This document shows positions 36,454-44,688 of a DNA stretch of 64,000 bases, piece after piece. The notes under the pieces were generated by a model, which was given only the letters and a program-made list of their open reading frames with translations, was not told the origin of the DNA and did not search any database. Every line of letters begins with the position of its first letter. The stretch's first letter is position 1. Position numbers and translations under genes: made by a program. The DNA comes from JBFMDN01 sp040753915 (GTDB lineage Bacteria; Desulfobacterota; Desulfomonilia; Desulfomonilales; Desulfomonilaceae), in contig JBFMDN010000010.1 in NCBI GenBank assembly GCA_040753915.1, positions 49,854-113,853 of the forward strand, written 5' to 3'.

Positions 36454-36930
36454 TCATTGAGATCCGGCATTCCTACATCGGACAAAGCCCCCGCCTTTCA
36501 TGGTCATGACGACTTCGCCGTGCTGATTGAGAACCTCAGTCAATCCGCGAATGTATCCCTGGTCAGGTTTCGATGAAGAGCGCTGTGCCTCCATGAGTGT
36601 GACACGGACGGATAGAGTATCGCCAGGACGGACCGGCTTGACCCAACGGAGCTCATCGACTCCGGGTGACCCGAGGCTTGCCACGTGAGAAATGTAATGG
36701 TCAACCAAGAGCCTCATCGTCAGGCTCGCCGTGTGCCATCCACTGGCAATCAAACCGCCAAATGGCGACTCCATAGCAGCCACAGGATCCGTGTGAAAGG
36801 GCTGGGGGTCAAAACGTCTGGCAAAATCGATGATCTCGGATTCCTCTACCTCAATGCTACCGAACTCGTAAACAGCTCCAGGGACGTAATCTTCGAAGTA
36901 TCGGTCTTCCACAGGGGTTGTGAATTGCAT
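36454..36930 (-). CDS. MaoC-type hydratase/dehydratase
   Basis: 158 residues with a hot-dog fold. F-D-P-Q-P-F-H-T-D-P-V-A-A gives the catalytic D...H pair of the (R)-hydratase type, followed by G-G-L-I-A-S-G-W-H-T-A and V-K-P-V-R-P-G-D-T-L. It probably hydrates an enoyl-CoA or similar thioester in the cytosol. Downstream of a dead toxin-antitoxin pair; no acyl-CoA genes adjoin, so the substrate is open. Confidence 0.85.
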   Translation of the reverse strand: MQFTTPVEDRYFEDYVPGAVYEFGSIEVEESEIIDFARRFDPQPFHTDPVAAMESPFGGLIASGWHTASLTMRLLVDHYISHVASLGSPGVDELRWVKPVRPGDTLSVRVTLMEAQRSSSKPDQGYIRGLTEVLNQHGEVVMTMKGGGFVRCRNAGSQ

Positions 36931-36948
36931 GTTCCTAGCAGAGCTCCT

Positions 36949-37134
36949 TCACGTACTTTCGACTTTTTGACAGCAGCAGATGAGTGTTCCGTCGAATTGC
37001 TCGCGAGGATACTCCATTTGGTGGCTCAGAGAGAAGCGAAATCTGTGACGCGTGCATAGACTGAGTGGTATCACCACTTCAACCGCGTGATCGAACATGT
37101 GTTGCAGTCGGCGACGATCGTCATGACGGGCCAT
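36949..37134 (-). pseudogene. Decayed HEPN (HepT/DUF86) toxin remnant
   Basis: On the minus strand the opening M-A-R-H-D-D-R-R-R-L-Q-H-M-F-D-H-A-V-E-V-V is that of HepT/DUF86 HEPN toxins, but the sequence then loses the family pattern (no R-x4-6-H site) and ends after 61 codons, about half the usual length. It overlaps the end of the MNT remnant by 14 bases, the arrangement of live pairs. Non-functional as read. Confidence 0.5.
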
Positions 37135-37339
37135 ACTGCACCTCTGCTTGGGCCAGCACTTCGTCATGAATGTACTTGCCCAGGAATCCAGGGGTGTTCA
37201 GATCTACCTTCCTGCCGAGCAGTTCAGACAACTCCCGCTCAATGGCAAAGAAACGAAGGCCCACCGAAGTTCCGGGTTCAAACTCGACGAGTATGCAGTC
37301 CTGGCCCATGCTTCAGTCGCCGTCCGAGCAACAGCTTGG
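37121..37339 (-). pseudogene. Decayed MNT nucleotidyltransferase (antitoxin) remnant
   Basis: The last 60 codons (I-L-V-E-F-E-P-G-T-S-V-G-L-R-F-F, then L-L-G-R-K-V-D-L-N-T-P) match the C-terminal part of MntA-type nucleotidyltransferases. The essential G-S-x-A-R...D-I-D part is missing: upstream the frame changes and a weak G-R-R-L-K-H-G-P-G lies in another frame up to the SDR stop at 37340. A frameshifted, truncated partner of the HEPN remnant. Confidence 0.55.
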
Positions 37340-38137
37340 CTAGATGATGCACTTCACCATCCCGCCGTCCACATTTATGGCTTGGCCGGTGATAAACTTG
37401 GCCTTGTCCGATGCCAAGAATGCCACCATGTTGGCTATGTCCTCGGAATCACCATGGTGTCCGAGGGGGATGTTCTGGCCGGCGTACCATTTGATTGCCT
37501 CTTGGCCTGACATACCCAGGAGTTGGCCCAGTTGGTCTCCCAAAGCTCCCGGGCCTTCCCAAAGGGGAGTGCAGATGGGACCCGGGCATACTGCATTCAC
37601 GAGAATGTTGTCCTTCGCCAAGTAGTTGCTTAAATCCTTTGTAAACATGATCACGGCAGCCTTGATGGCGTCGTAGTCCAGTAGACCTCCAGGCTGCTTT
37701 CCAAATATCGAGGAAATGTTGATGATGCGCCCTGCACCCTGCGTTTTCATGTGAGGAATAACCTCCTTGGCACACTGAATGGGTGCAAATAACATGAGAT
37801 CCATGTTGTAACGGAACTCTTCCTCGGGGAGCTCCATCGGATCGCTCAACCGACCCGTGCCGGCGTTGTTCACGAGGATGTCGACACGGCCAAACCTCTC
37901 CGCAGCCTGCGAGACGAAATTCTTGAGATCCTCTCGTTTGGTGACATCTGCTGCCACAGACAGGACTTCCACCCCCTTCGCCCTGATCTCGTCAGCCGCT
38001 GATTCCAGGGCTTCCTTTCTACGGGCACACACTGCCAGGTTGCAGCCTTCCTCGGCCAAGACCAGGGAGCAGGCTTTACCTATGCCCTGGCTGGCTCCTG
38101 TGACCAACGCCACCTTGCCCTTCAATCCGAGCTCCAT
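37340..38137 (-). CDS. Short-chain dehydrogenase/reductase
   Basis: 265 residues. NAD(P) motif T-G-A-S-Q-G-I-G, then N-N-A-G, catalytic Ser (I-N-I-S-S-I) and Y-D-A-I-K (Y-x-x-x-K), and the C-terminal D-G-G-M. Classical FabG-like SDR. Acetoin and diacetyl reductases belong to this family, and the gene lies downstream of thiC on the side of the sigma-54 control region, so a role with the acetoin-type operon is possible but not proven. A 148-base gap from thiC leaves co-transcription open. Confidence 0.88.
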   Translation of the reverse strand: MELGLKGKVALVTGASQGIGKACSLVLAEEGCNLAVCARRKEALESAADEIRAKGVEVLSVAADVTKREDLKNFVSQAAERFGRVDILVNNAGTGRLSDPMELPEEEFRYNMDLMLFAPIQCAKEVIPHMKTQGAGRIINISSIFGKQPGGLLDYDAIKAAVIMFTKDLSNYLAKDNILVNAVCPGPICTPLWEGPGALGDQLGQLLGMSGQEAIKWYAGQNIPLGHHGDSEDIANMVAFLASDKAKFITGQAINVDGGMVKCII

Positions 38138-38284
38138 GTTGGGCCTCCTTTTTGCCGTGACCTACGGCTGTAGTATTAAAGAAAACTGGGGAAGCGCATC
38201 GCGTAGCGGGACATTGAACTGTTCCTCTATCTCTGAATTCTCGTGAAACGGCGCGAGGCTCTATTATTGCATCAGGGGACTATC

Positions 38285-39520
38285 TCAGACTAATGAATCA
38301 GCCTTGTACGCGCAGAGGTCACCACACATCGTGCAGGTCTCGTGATCTTCCGGGCAAGTCCTTCTCCGGATGCTGAGGGCCAGGTCGGGATCCATGGCCA
38401 GGCGTATCTGGTCACCCCAATTTCGATTCTTACGCGCACGACTCATCTTTTCGTCCCACTCCAGCGCGCCCGGACGCCGCCGCACGAGATCGCCGGCATG
38501 TCCGGCTATGCGAGCGGCAAGAACCCCCATACGAACATCGTTCTCGTCAGGAAGGCCCAGATGCTCGGACGGAGTGACGTAGCAGAGGAAATCGGCGCCT
38601 GCCGCGGCGGCCACGGCTGCTCCTATGGCTGAAGTGATGTGATCCAAACCAGGGGCAATGTCTGTGACCAGCGGTCCTAATAGGTAAAACGGCGCTTCAT
38701 CGCAGAGGCTCTTCTCCAACGTCACCTGCGCCGGAATTTGATCCAAAGGAACATGGCCCGGCCCTTCGATTATGGCCTGGACACCTCTTTCCCTCGCTCT
38801 TCGGAACAGTTGCCCGATAGTAATCAGCTCGTCCATTTGGGCCTGGTCCAACGAATCCGCAATGGCCCCCGGTCTGAGACCATCCCCGAGGCTGAGAACC
38901 ATCCCGTAATGCTTGCAGATATCCAGCACTTCGTCGTACCGCTCGAACAGAGGGTTCTCTTTCTTGTTTGCACGCATCCATCGTGCCAGGAAGCTCCCAC
39001 CTCTGCTCACAATGCCGCAAACCCTTGGCTTTCTCGCCAATTGAGCCAGCCCTGAAAGGGTGACACCACAGTGAACGGTTACGAAGCTGATTCCGTCTTC
39101 GCCGTGAAGACGGATCGCATCAAGCATTTCGTTGGGTTCCATTCTCTCGCCGCCCCCTCTCTTGCGAGCGGCTTCCACAATTGCCTCATAAATAGGGACA
39201 GATCCTACTGGAACCGAAGATGCCTCTACAATCTTGCGGCGCACCGACCTCAGGTTTCCCCCAGTGGAAAGATCCATCACCGCGTCTGTACCAGCACTCA
39301 GAGCGGCTTCCAGCTTTCTCAGCTCCAAGTCCTCGTTCGCAACGTCACCGGAAGTCCCGATATTTGCGTTTACTTTTACTCGAAGGTTTTGTCCGACTGC
39401 GATGGCCTTGCCATGGGGAGGGGCCTTGAACACAGCAACTCGTCCGCTTTCGAAGCTGGCCAGGAGATCCAGCTCCCGAAGGCTCTCTTCTAGGGCAATT
39501 TGTCGTAGCAGCTCGTTCAA
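38285..39520 (-). CDS. thiC: Phosphomethylpyrimidine synthase (ThiC family)
   Basis: 411 residues from a TTG at 39520. Family marks: N-A-N-I-G-T-S, G-T-D-A-V-M-D-L-S-T-G-G-N, E-G-P-G-H-V-P-L, and the C-terminal cluster C-T-M-C-G-D-L-C of this non-canonical radical-SAM enzyme. It makes the HMP pyrimidine of thiamine from AIR. A BzaF-type paralogue (5-hydroxybenzimidazole for cobamides) is hard to exclude by eye. A sigma-54 promoter lies 75-100 bases upstream; no TPP riboswitch was found. Divergent from an E1 (thiamine-dependent) operon, which favours the thiamine role. Confidence 0.88.
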   Translation of the reverse strand: MNELLRQIALEESLRELDLLASFESGRVAVFKAPPHGKAIAVGQNLRVKVNANIGTSGDVANEDLELRKLEAALSAGTDAVMDLSTGGNLRSVRRKIVEASSVPVGSVPIYEAIVEAARKRGGGERMEPNEMLDAIRLHGEDGISFVTVHCGVTLSGLAQLARKPRVCGIVSRGGSFLARWMRANKKENPLFERYDEVLDICKHYGMVLSLGDGLRPGAIADSLDQAQMDELITIGQLFRRARERGVQAIIEGPGHVPLDQIPAQVTLEKSLCDEAPFYLLGPLVTDIAPGLDHITSAIGAAVAAAAGADFLCYVTPSEHLGLPDENDVRMGVLAARIAGHAGDLVRRRPGALEWDEKMSRARKNRNWGDQIRLAMDPDLALSIRRRTCPEDHETCTMCGDLCAYKADSLV

Positions 39521-39605
39521 GACGGCCCTTCGCTTTCCTGAATATTCGCGTTGTCAAGGAGCCTGGACTACGCTCAGGCTCGGTCGGTCTGCATACTCAT
39601 GCACA

Positions 39606-39621
39606 AGCAATAACCATGCCA
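39606..39621 (-). promoter_or_regulatory. Sigma-54 promoter of thiC
   Basis: Minus strand reads TGGCATG-GTTA-TTGCT with GG (39620-39619) and GC (39608-39607) ten bases apart. It matches the consensus at all but one position of TGGCACG-N4-TTGCW and has the same -24 half as the rightward promoter. The leader to thiC would be about 75 bases. Confidence 0.65.
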
Positions 39622-39892
39622 TGGAGAAATGTCTCAAGCGGTCCGTGTCGATGCATTTCTGGGGCTTGCCTTTGCGCGGTTGTAGGTCCTTCGGAAATGA
39701 CAAAGCGTCGTGTATAATAAAAACAGCCGGCGGGTGACGCTGGTTGTCGTAGATAGCATTTCCCGCGCCATGCACTGCCTGACTTCGCTCTGGATACCTC
39801 CCAGCGCCGATTTTGGCCATTGTCACCTCGTTCAAAGACCATTGAGACACTATGAGCGCCCGAACTGTTAGGGAAATGCATCGCGGTGGTGA

Positions 39893-39985
39893 TGTTCGAG
39901 GTGCGAACAGTGTTCGGAATTCGAACAACGTCCATTGTGCCCAGCAATCGTTTGAGAAGGAGATTGTGTGTTCGAATATCGAACA
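39893..39985. promoter_or_regulatory. Three 17-bp palindromic activator sites, TGTTCG-N5-CGAACA
   Basis: Perfect copies at 39893-39909 (spacer AGGTG), 39911-39927 (GAATT) and 39969-39985 (AATAT). The first two are one base apart (centres 18 bp), the third is centred 58 bp further. They lie about 160-240 bases upstream of the expected rightward start, a normal enhancer distance for sigma-54 activators. The likely binder is the AcoR-type protein encoded at 52700-54817; an IclR-type repressor is the alternative, as the PcaU/PcaR motif is similar. Confidence 0.75.
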
Positions 39986-40111
39986 ATCCGGCTTTGCCGT
40001 TTCAATGGCGCCACGGTGTCTGTGCGTTTTCATCGCGCGGGAGTATAGACGAAGCCGAGGTGAATGGGACGAGCATCAAACGTGGTGGCGGTATGAGAGC
40101 TCGTCGAGTGG

Positions 40112-40127
40112 TGGCATGCTACTTGCT
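40112..40127 (+). promoter_or_regulatory. Sigma-54 promoter of the E2-to-HdrD operon
   Basis: TGGCATG-CTAC-TTGCT, with GG at 40113-40114 and GC at 40125-40126 separated by exactly ten bases. One mismatch to the -24/-12 consensus. Transcription should begin near 40138, about 58 bases before the E2 start codon. Confidence 0.75.
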
Positions 40128-40195
40128 TCACTAGAAGAGCGTTTCGGTTTGACCAGGTGACTCCAGACGATTATGCCAACGGGAGGACTGTTCCA

Positions 40196-41524
40196 GTGAG
40201 CGTTAATGTCACGATGCCGAAGCTGGGCATGACCATGAAGACAGGAAAAGTGTCCAAGTGGCACAAGAAGGAAGGGGATCAGGTGCGGGAAGGCGAAGAC
40301 CTTTTCGAGGTGGAGACGGAGAAAATCACTAACAAGGTTGAAGCTCCTGTCACCGGGATTCTTTTCCAGATCGTCGTCCCCGCGGGAGCGGTCGTCCCGG
40401 TCGGTGCCATCGTGGCAGTGATAGCGGAGCCAGGGGAACAGCCTGCACGAATAGAAGGAATACAAACTGGCGATGTGACCGAGGCAATTCCAGCAGCCGG
40501 CGCCGCTGCGCGAGCTGACGTCGAAAAGCCGATGGAAAGGAGGGATGTCCTTGCAACTCCGGCAGCCAAGCGTCTCGCAAAGGAGCTCGGAGTGGACATT
40601 GCTCTTGTGAAGGGGACCGGCGCTGAGGGACGAATAAAGGAAGGAGACGTCACGCGATTTTACGAGGAAGCCCAGCGAAGGCCCAAGATTACTCCACTTG
40701 CGGAAGCTATGGCGAGACAGGCGGGAATCGACATCTCCACGATCACCGGCACAGGAGAGGGAGGAAAGATAACGAAGGAGGATATCGAGCGCACGCTGCA
40801 GCAGAAGATTCCCGTGGTCGAGGAGAAGAAGGCGCCGATCAACACGATTCCCATGGCAGGGATGCGAAAAGCCATTGCAGACAACATGCACGCCAGCCTC
40901 CAGAACACAGCGCAGCTCAGCCTGCTCACCGAAGTGGACGTCACCGAGTCCCTGCGATTCCGGGACCTTGTGAGAGAGGCGTACAAGAAGGATGAATCCC
41001 TCAGAATTTCGCTTAACGACATTCTCATTCTGGCGACGTCCCGTGCCCTGAAGCGTTGTCCCATTATGAACTCCACTCAGATCGGCGACGAAATCATCCT
41101 TCATGACTCCGTTGGTATGGGGATAGCCGTGGCCATACCTGACGGCCTGATTGTGCCGGTTCTCCGTGAGGCTGACCAGAAAGGGCTCGTGCAGATATCC
41201 CGCGAAGCACGTTCTCTTGTCGAGAAAGCCCGTTCAAACTCCCTCAGTGTGGAGGATGTGACAGGAGGGACATTCACAATTACAAATCTGGGTGCATCGA
41301 ACGTGGACAATTTCACGCCCATTCTCAGGCCGCCCGAAACGGGAATTCTCGGTGTTGGCCGCGTCGTGGAAAAGCCGGTAGTCTTTAAGGGTGACATAAC
41401 AATCCGGTCCATGATGGGGCTTAGCCTTACGATTGATCATCGCGTTGTCGATGGAGCACCTGCCAGCGAATTCTTGGGTCTATTGGCCAGTTATCTCGAG
41501 CAACCGACTCTCATTCTGACCTGA
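40196..41524 (+). CDS. acoC: Dihydrolipoyl acyltransferase (E2), acetoin/2-oxoacid dehydrogenase, AcoC-like
   Basis: 442 residues from GTG 40196, chosen for GGGAGGA eight bases upstream. Lipoyl domain first (P-K-L-G-M-T-M-K, lipoyl Lys 43 in V-E-T-E-K-I-T), then two peripheral-subunit-binding domains in tandem (T-P-A-A-K-R-L-A-K-E-L-G-V-D and A-E-A-M-A-R-Q-A-G-I-D), where one is usual, then the acyltransferase domain with D-H-R-V-V-D-G-A-P-A. It receives the acyl group from E1 and passes it to CoA. First gene of the sigma-54 operon. Confidence 0.88.
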   Translation: MSVNVTMPKLGMTMKTGKVSKWHKKEGDQVREGEDLFEVETEKITNKVEAPVTGILFQIVVPAGAVVPVGAIVAVIAEPGEQPARIEGIQTGDVTEAIPAAGAAARADVEKPMERRDVLATPAAKRLAKELGVDIALVKGTGAEGRIKEGDVTRFYEEAQRRPKITPLAEAMARQAGIDISTITGTGEGGKITKEDIERTLQQKIPVVEEKKAPINTIPMAGMRKAIADNMHASLQNTAQLSLLTEVDVTESLRFRDLVREAYKKDESLRISLNDILILATSRALKRCPIMNSTQIGDEIILHDSVGMGIAVAIPDGLIVPVLREADQKGLVQISREARSLVEKARSNSLSVEDVTGGTFTITNLGASNVDNFTPILRPPETGILGVGRVVEKPVVFKGDITIRSMMGLSLTIDHRVVDGAPASEFLGLLASYLEQPTLILT

Positions 41525-41557
41525 TCTATCAGCGCTGCAACGACAGAGGGAACCGAC

Positions 41558-42934
41558 ATGTATGATGTAATTGTGATTGGTGGAGGACCTGGAGGATATG
41601 CTGGAGCTATCAGAGCATCACAGCTTGGCGGAAAGGTGGCCCTTGTGGAATGTGCCGAAATGGGCGGCACATGCGTCAATAGGGGATGCATACCGAGCAA
41701 GACATGGTTGCGCGCCGCAACAGTCTTGGACCTGATCCGGAAAAGTCGGGATTTCGGCATCGAGGCTACCGTCGGACCTGTAGATTTCAAGACCATCGTC
41801 GATCGAAAGAATGGAGTAGCAGCGGACATCCGGATGGGAATGGAAGCGCTTCTTCAAAATAACGGAGTGTCGAGCATCCGAGGGCGTGCTGTGATGAAGG
41901 GCCCCCGGGAAATAGCCGTTGACGAAGCTGTTCATGAGGCAAAGCGGATAATTATCGCCACGGGAAGCTCTCTTGCGTTTCCTCCCATTGCCGGGCTGGA
42001 GGAGGCAGCGATAACGACCGATCAGGTGCTGGAAATGACGGAAGTCCCGTCCTCGGTACTGATCTGTGATTCCGATTACATCGAAGTAGAAATGGCCTCT
42101 CTTCTGAATTCCTTCGGCTGCAAAGTGGTTCTTGCTACCGAATCGGCGCGCATCCTTTCCCGCGAGGATCATGACACCAGCCAGAGAATTACGCAGTCAT
42201 TGAGAGAGAAGGGTGTGGAGGTCCTCACACGCCAGACGCTCAAGTCGATTACCAAGGCGGAATCTGGAGTCGGTTGGAAGTGTGTGCTCTCCGGGACCAA
42301 AGAGAGCAGCGTAGAGGTGCAAAACGTGCTGGTTGCATCGAGAAAACCGGCCACTGGGAACATGGGCCTCGAACAGGTCGGGGTCCAGTTGAATGAGGAC
42401 GGCGGAATCCGGGTGAACAGCCGGTTAGAGACTTCTGTAGAGGGCATCTTCGCTATTGGCGACATCACAGGCGGGTGGATGGTTAGCCATGCGGCATCTT
42501 CAATGGCAATCACGGCTGCAGAGAATTGCATGGGGAAGAGTGCCACGTTCCCCTTCCACCTGATCCCTCGCGGACTTTGGACGACGCCGGAAGTAGGGGC
42601 AGTGGGGCTTAGCGAAGAAGAGGCAGAAAAGAAGGGATTGGAAATCGAGGTCGGAACCCTTCCTTATGCCATCAACGGGTTGGCTATGACACGCGGTGAA
42701 GTCGAAGGGTCTGTAAAGGTCATTTCGGACGCTCGCTACGGAGAGATCCTTGGTGTCCACATTGTCGGGGCTGGCGCAACGGATCTCGTGGGCGAGGCCG
42801 TTCTCGCAATGCAACTGGAAGCAACGGTGAACGAGCTTGCCCGGAGCATTCGGGTCCATCCCACGTACTCAGAGACAGTTGTCGATGCTGCGCGAGACAA
42901 TGCGGCATGGGCGCTTTACCTTCCGAAACGCTGA
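41558..42934 (+). CDS. lpdA: Dihydrolipoyl dehydrogenase (E3)
   Basis: 458 residues. FAD motif G-G-G-P-G-G-Y-A-G-A, redox disulfide G-G-T-C-V-N-R-G-C-I-P-S-K, second FAD motif I-F-A-I-G-D-I-T-G, and C-terminal H-P-T-Y-S-E with the proton-relay His. It re-oxidises dihydrolipoyl-E2 with NAD+ in the cytosol. The NAD-binding segment reads L-I-C-D-S-D-Y-I-E-V-E-M-A-S rather than G-G-G-Y-I-G, so the G-x-G-x-x-G motif is altered at D-S-D-Y; this may change nucleotide use. 33 bases after E2. Confidence 0.9.
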   Translation: MYDVIVIGGGPGGYAGAIRASQLGGKVALVECAEMGGTCVNRGCIPSKTWLRAATVLDLIRKSRDFGIEATVGPVDFKTIVDRKNGVAADIRMGMEALLQNNGVSSIRGRAVMKGPREIAVDEAVHEAKRIIIATGSSLAFPPIAGLEEAAITTDQVLEMTEVPSSVLICDSDYIEVEMASLLNSFGCKVVLATESARILSREDHDTSQRITQSLREKGVEVLTRQTLKSITKAESGVGWKCVLSGTKESSVEVQNVLVASRKPATGNMGLEQVGVQLNEDGGIRVNSRLETSVEGIFAIGDITGGWMVSHAASSMAITAAENCMGKSATFPFHLIPRGLWTTPEVGAVGLSEEEAEKKGLEIEVGTLPYAINGLAMTRGEVEGSVKVISDARYGEILGVHIVGAGATDLVGEAVLAMQLEATVNELARSIRVHPTYSETVVDAARDNAAWALYLPKR

Positions 42935-43136
42935 TTCCGAGATCGAGCGTTTTCGGCATTGTTAGATCTTGGCCCTCGGCCTTACGCCCGAACGGAGGTG
43001 CGGTACGCACAAAGAGCTCCACGGCCGTTGTTGATTCACCGTGCATGCCTGAACCATTGGCTGAGAAAGAATTCCGTCCCCTTCTCCGTGCCCATGCTTT
43101 TGGGGCGGGAGCCATCTACTTCGGAGGGCGTTCACA

Positions 43137-44684
43137 ATGACCGGTGCCTCAATTTCTCATTTGCAGGTCTTGGACTGGGGATTCTTGGCATACGGCGACG
43201 CCTTGAAGCTCCAGGAGGCATTGGTTTCGGAGCGCATCGCGGAGCTTTCTCCAGACCGCCTGATCCTGGTTGAACACCCGCCGGTGGTAACTATAGGGCG
43301 AAGTGGCAGTTCCGGGGACCTGCGAGAATCCGAAGAAGCAATCAAGCGGAAAGGGGCGTCCGTATTTCACGTGGACAGGGGGGGCATGGCCACTTTCCAC
43401 GGTCCCGGACAACTTGTGGCTTACCCGATCATAAAGCTCAATACGAAAGACCTGCGGTTATACATGCAAATGCTCCTGAAGACCGTGGCAGCAGTGCTCC
43501 AGAGCTACGGACTAGCCTTCGAGCTCAAAGTGGGAAAGCCGGGCATATGGATCGGTACCGCAAAAATAGCCAGCTTGGGGGTAGCTTGTCGACGGTGGGT
43601 GACGTACCACGGTATTGCCTTGAATGTGAGTACGGATCTCCAGTGGTTCGACTCTATCAACCCGTGCGGCGATCCGGATGGAAAAGTTACCTCCGTGGAG
43701 CGCGAGTTGGGGCATTCGCCGGACATGGCAGAGGTGAAGGACCTGTTTACCGAGTCATTTTGTCGGATCTTTGGATACGCCACACCACCGGAGATTCGCC
43801 GACGGCCTGTGGATCGACCTTCCTGGTTGGTTGTTCCACCTTCGTGCGTCGAGTCCATCGATCGAATGGAGTCCGAGCTCTCCCGATTGCGTCTCAGTAC
43901 CGTTTGTCAAAGTGCCCGCTGTCCCAACCTAGGTGAGTGCTTCTCACGTGGAACTGCTACTTTCATGATCCTGGGCTCCAGGTGTACCCGAACGTGCAGG
44001 TTCTGTGCGGTGGACAAAGGCAAGCCGGTTGAACCGGACTTGGGAGAGCCGGAGCGTGTGGCCCTCGCTGTTCAGTCGCTTGGCCTCAAGCACGCGGTGG
44101 TTACGTCCGTAACCCGGGACGACCTTCCTGATGGCGGTGCCGAGCATTTTGTTCGGACCGTTGAGATGATCCGAAAATGTTGTCCAGGAGTGAGCGTCGA
44201 ATTGCTCGTTCCGGACTTCAGAGGGTCGCTGGCAGCTCTCCAGAAGATTTGTGACATTTGCCCCGATGTCCTCAATCATAACGTGGAGACAGTGAAACGC
44301 CTCTATCCCCTCGCTCGCCCACAGGCAAGATACCGGCGCTCGTTGAGCATCCTGGAGTATGCCAGCACGCGCGGGCTCGTCGTCAAGTCCGGCATCATGC
44401 TGGGGCTCGGCGAGACAGAGCATGAGATTCTGGAGACGATTTCGGACCTTCGACGTACAGGCTGTTCGTTTCTGACCCTCGGACAGTACCTGGCCCCGTC
44501 CAAAGAGCACTTTCCAGTTGCGCGCTATGTGTCTCCAGCCGAATTCGAGGAGTGGGCCGAGATCGCGCGATCCGAAGGATTCAAAGAGGTAGCCGCAGGA
44601 CCCTTGGTTCGAAGTTCCTATCGCGCGGGTGAAATGGCCTCGTCCTTGGGGCAACCACTCAGATCCTTTCAGACAAAGGGGTGA
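43137..44684 (+). CDS. lipBA: LipB-LipA fusion: octanoyltransferase + lipoyl synthase
   Basis: 515 residues, two enzymes in one chain. Residues 1-225 are LipB: G-G-M-A-T-F-H-G-P-G-Q-L, catalytic Lys in A-K-I-A-S-L-G-V, catalytic Cys in I-N-P-C-G. Residues about 235-515 are LipA: auxiliary cluster C-Q-S-A-R-C-P-N-L-G-E-C, radical-SAM C-T-R-T-C-R-F-C, and R-S-S-Y near the end. The join lies at R-P-V-D-R-P-S-W. Together they load octanoate from ACP and insert two sulfurs to make lipoyl groups. GGAGGG precedes ATG 43137. There is no stop or shift at the junction. Confidence 0.93.
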   Translation: MTGASISHLQVLDWGFLAYGDALKLQEALVSERIAELSPDRLILVEHPPVVTIGRSGSSGDLRESEEAIKRKGASVFHVDRGGMATFHGPGQLVAYPIIKLNTKDLRLYMQMLLKTVAAVLQSYGLAFELKVGKPGIWIGTAKIASLGVACRRWVTYHGIALNVSTDLQWFDSINPCGDPDGKVTSVERELGHSPDMAEVKDLFTESFCRIFGYATPPEIRRRPVDRPSWLVVPPSCVESIDRMESELSRLRLSTVCQSARCPNLGECFSRGTATFMILGSRCTRTCRFCAVDKGKPVEPDLGEPERVALAVQSLGLKHAVVTSVTRDDLPDGGAEHFVRTVEMIRKCCPGVSVELLVPDFRGSLAALQKICDICPDVLNHNVETVKRLYPLARPQARYRRSLSILEYASTRGLVVKSGIMLGLGETEHEILETISDLRRTGCSFLTLGQYLAPSKEHFPVARYVSPAEFEEWAEIARSEGFKEVAAGPLVRSSYRAGEMASSLGQPLRSFQTKG

Positions 44685-44688
44685 GATC

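Larger units (their letters stand above)
39521..40195. other. Divergent sigma-54 control region between thiC and the 2-oxoacid/acetoin dehydrogenase operon
   Basis: 675 bases without a supported gene. It carries a sigma-54 promoter facing left (39606-39621), three TGTTCG-N5-CGAACA palindromes (39893-39985), a sigma-54 promoter facing right (40112-40127) and the E2 ribosome site (40181-40187). The layout is an enhancer between two -24/-12 promoters. Confidence 0.65.

Noticed and set aside
39521..39900. TPP riboswitch upstream of thiC
   Set aside because: No CTGAGA or ACCTGATCTGG-type core is visible on the minus strand.
39893..39985. Reading the palindromes as LexA boxes
   Set aside because: LexA boxes have GAAC-N4-GTTC or GTTC-N7-GTTC; here the halves are TGTTCG...CGAACA in the opposite order with a 5-base spacer.
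39554..40033. 159-codon open frame on the minus strand across the divergent control region
   Set aside because: It covers the three palindromes and the thiC promoter, has no ribosome site and no family resemblance.
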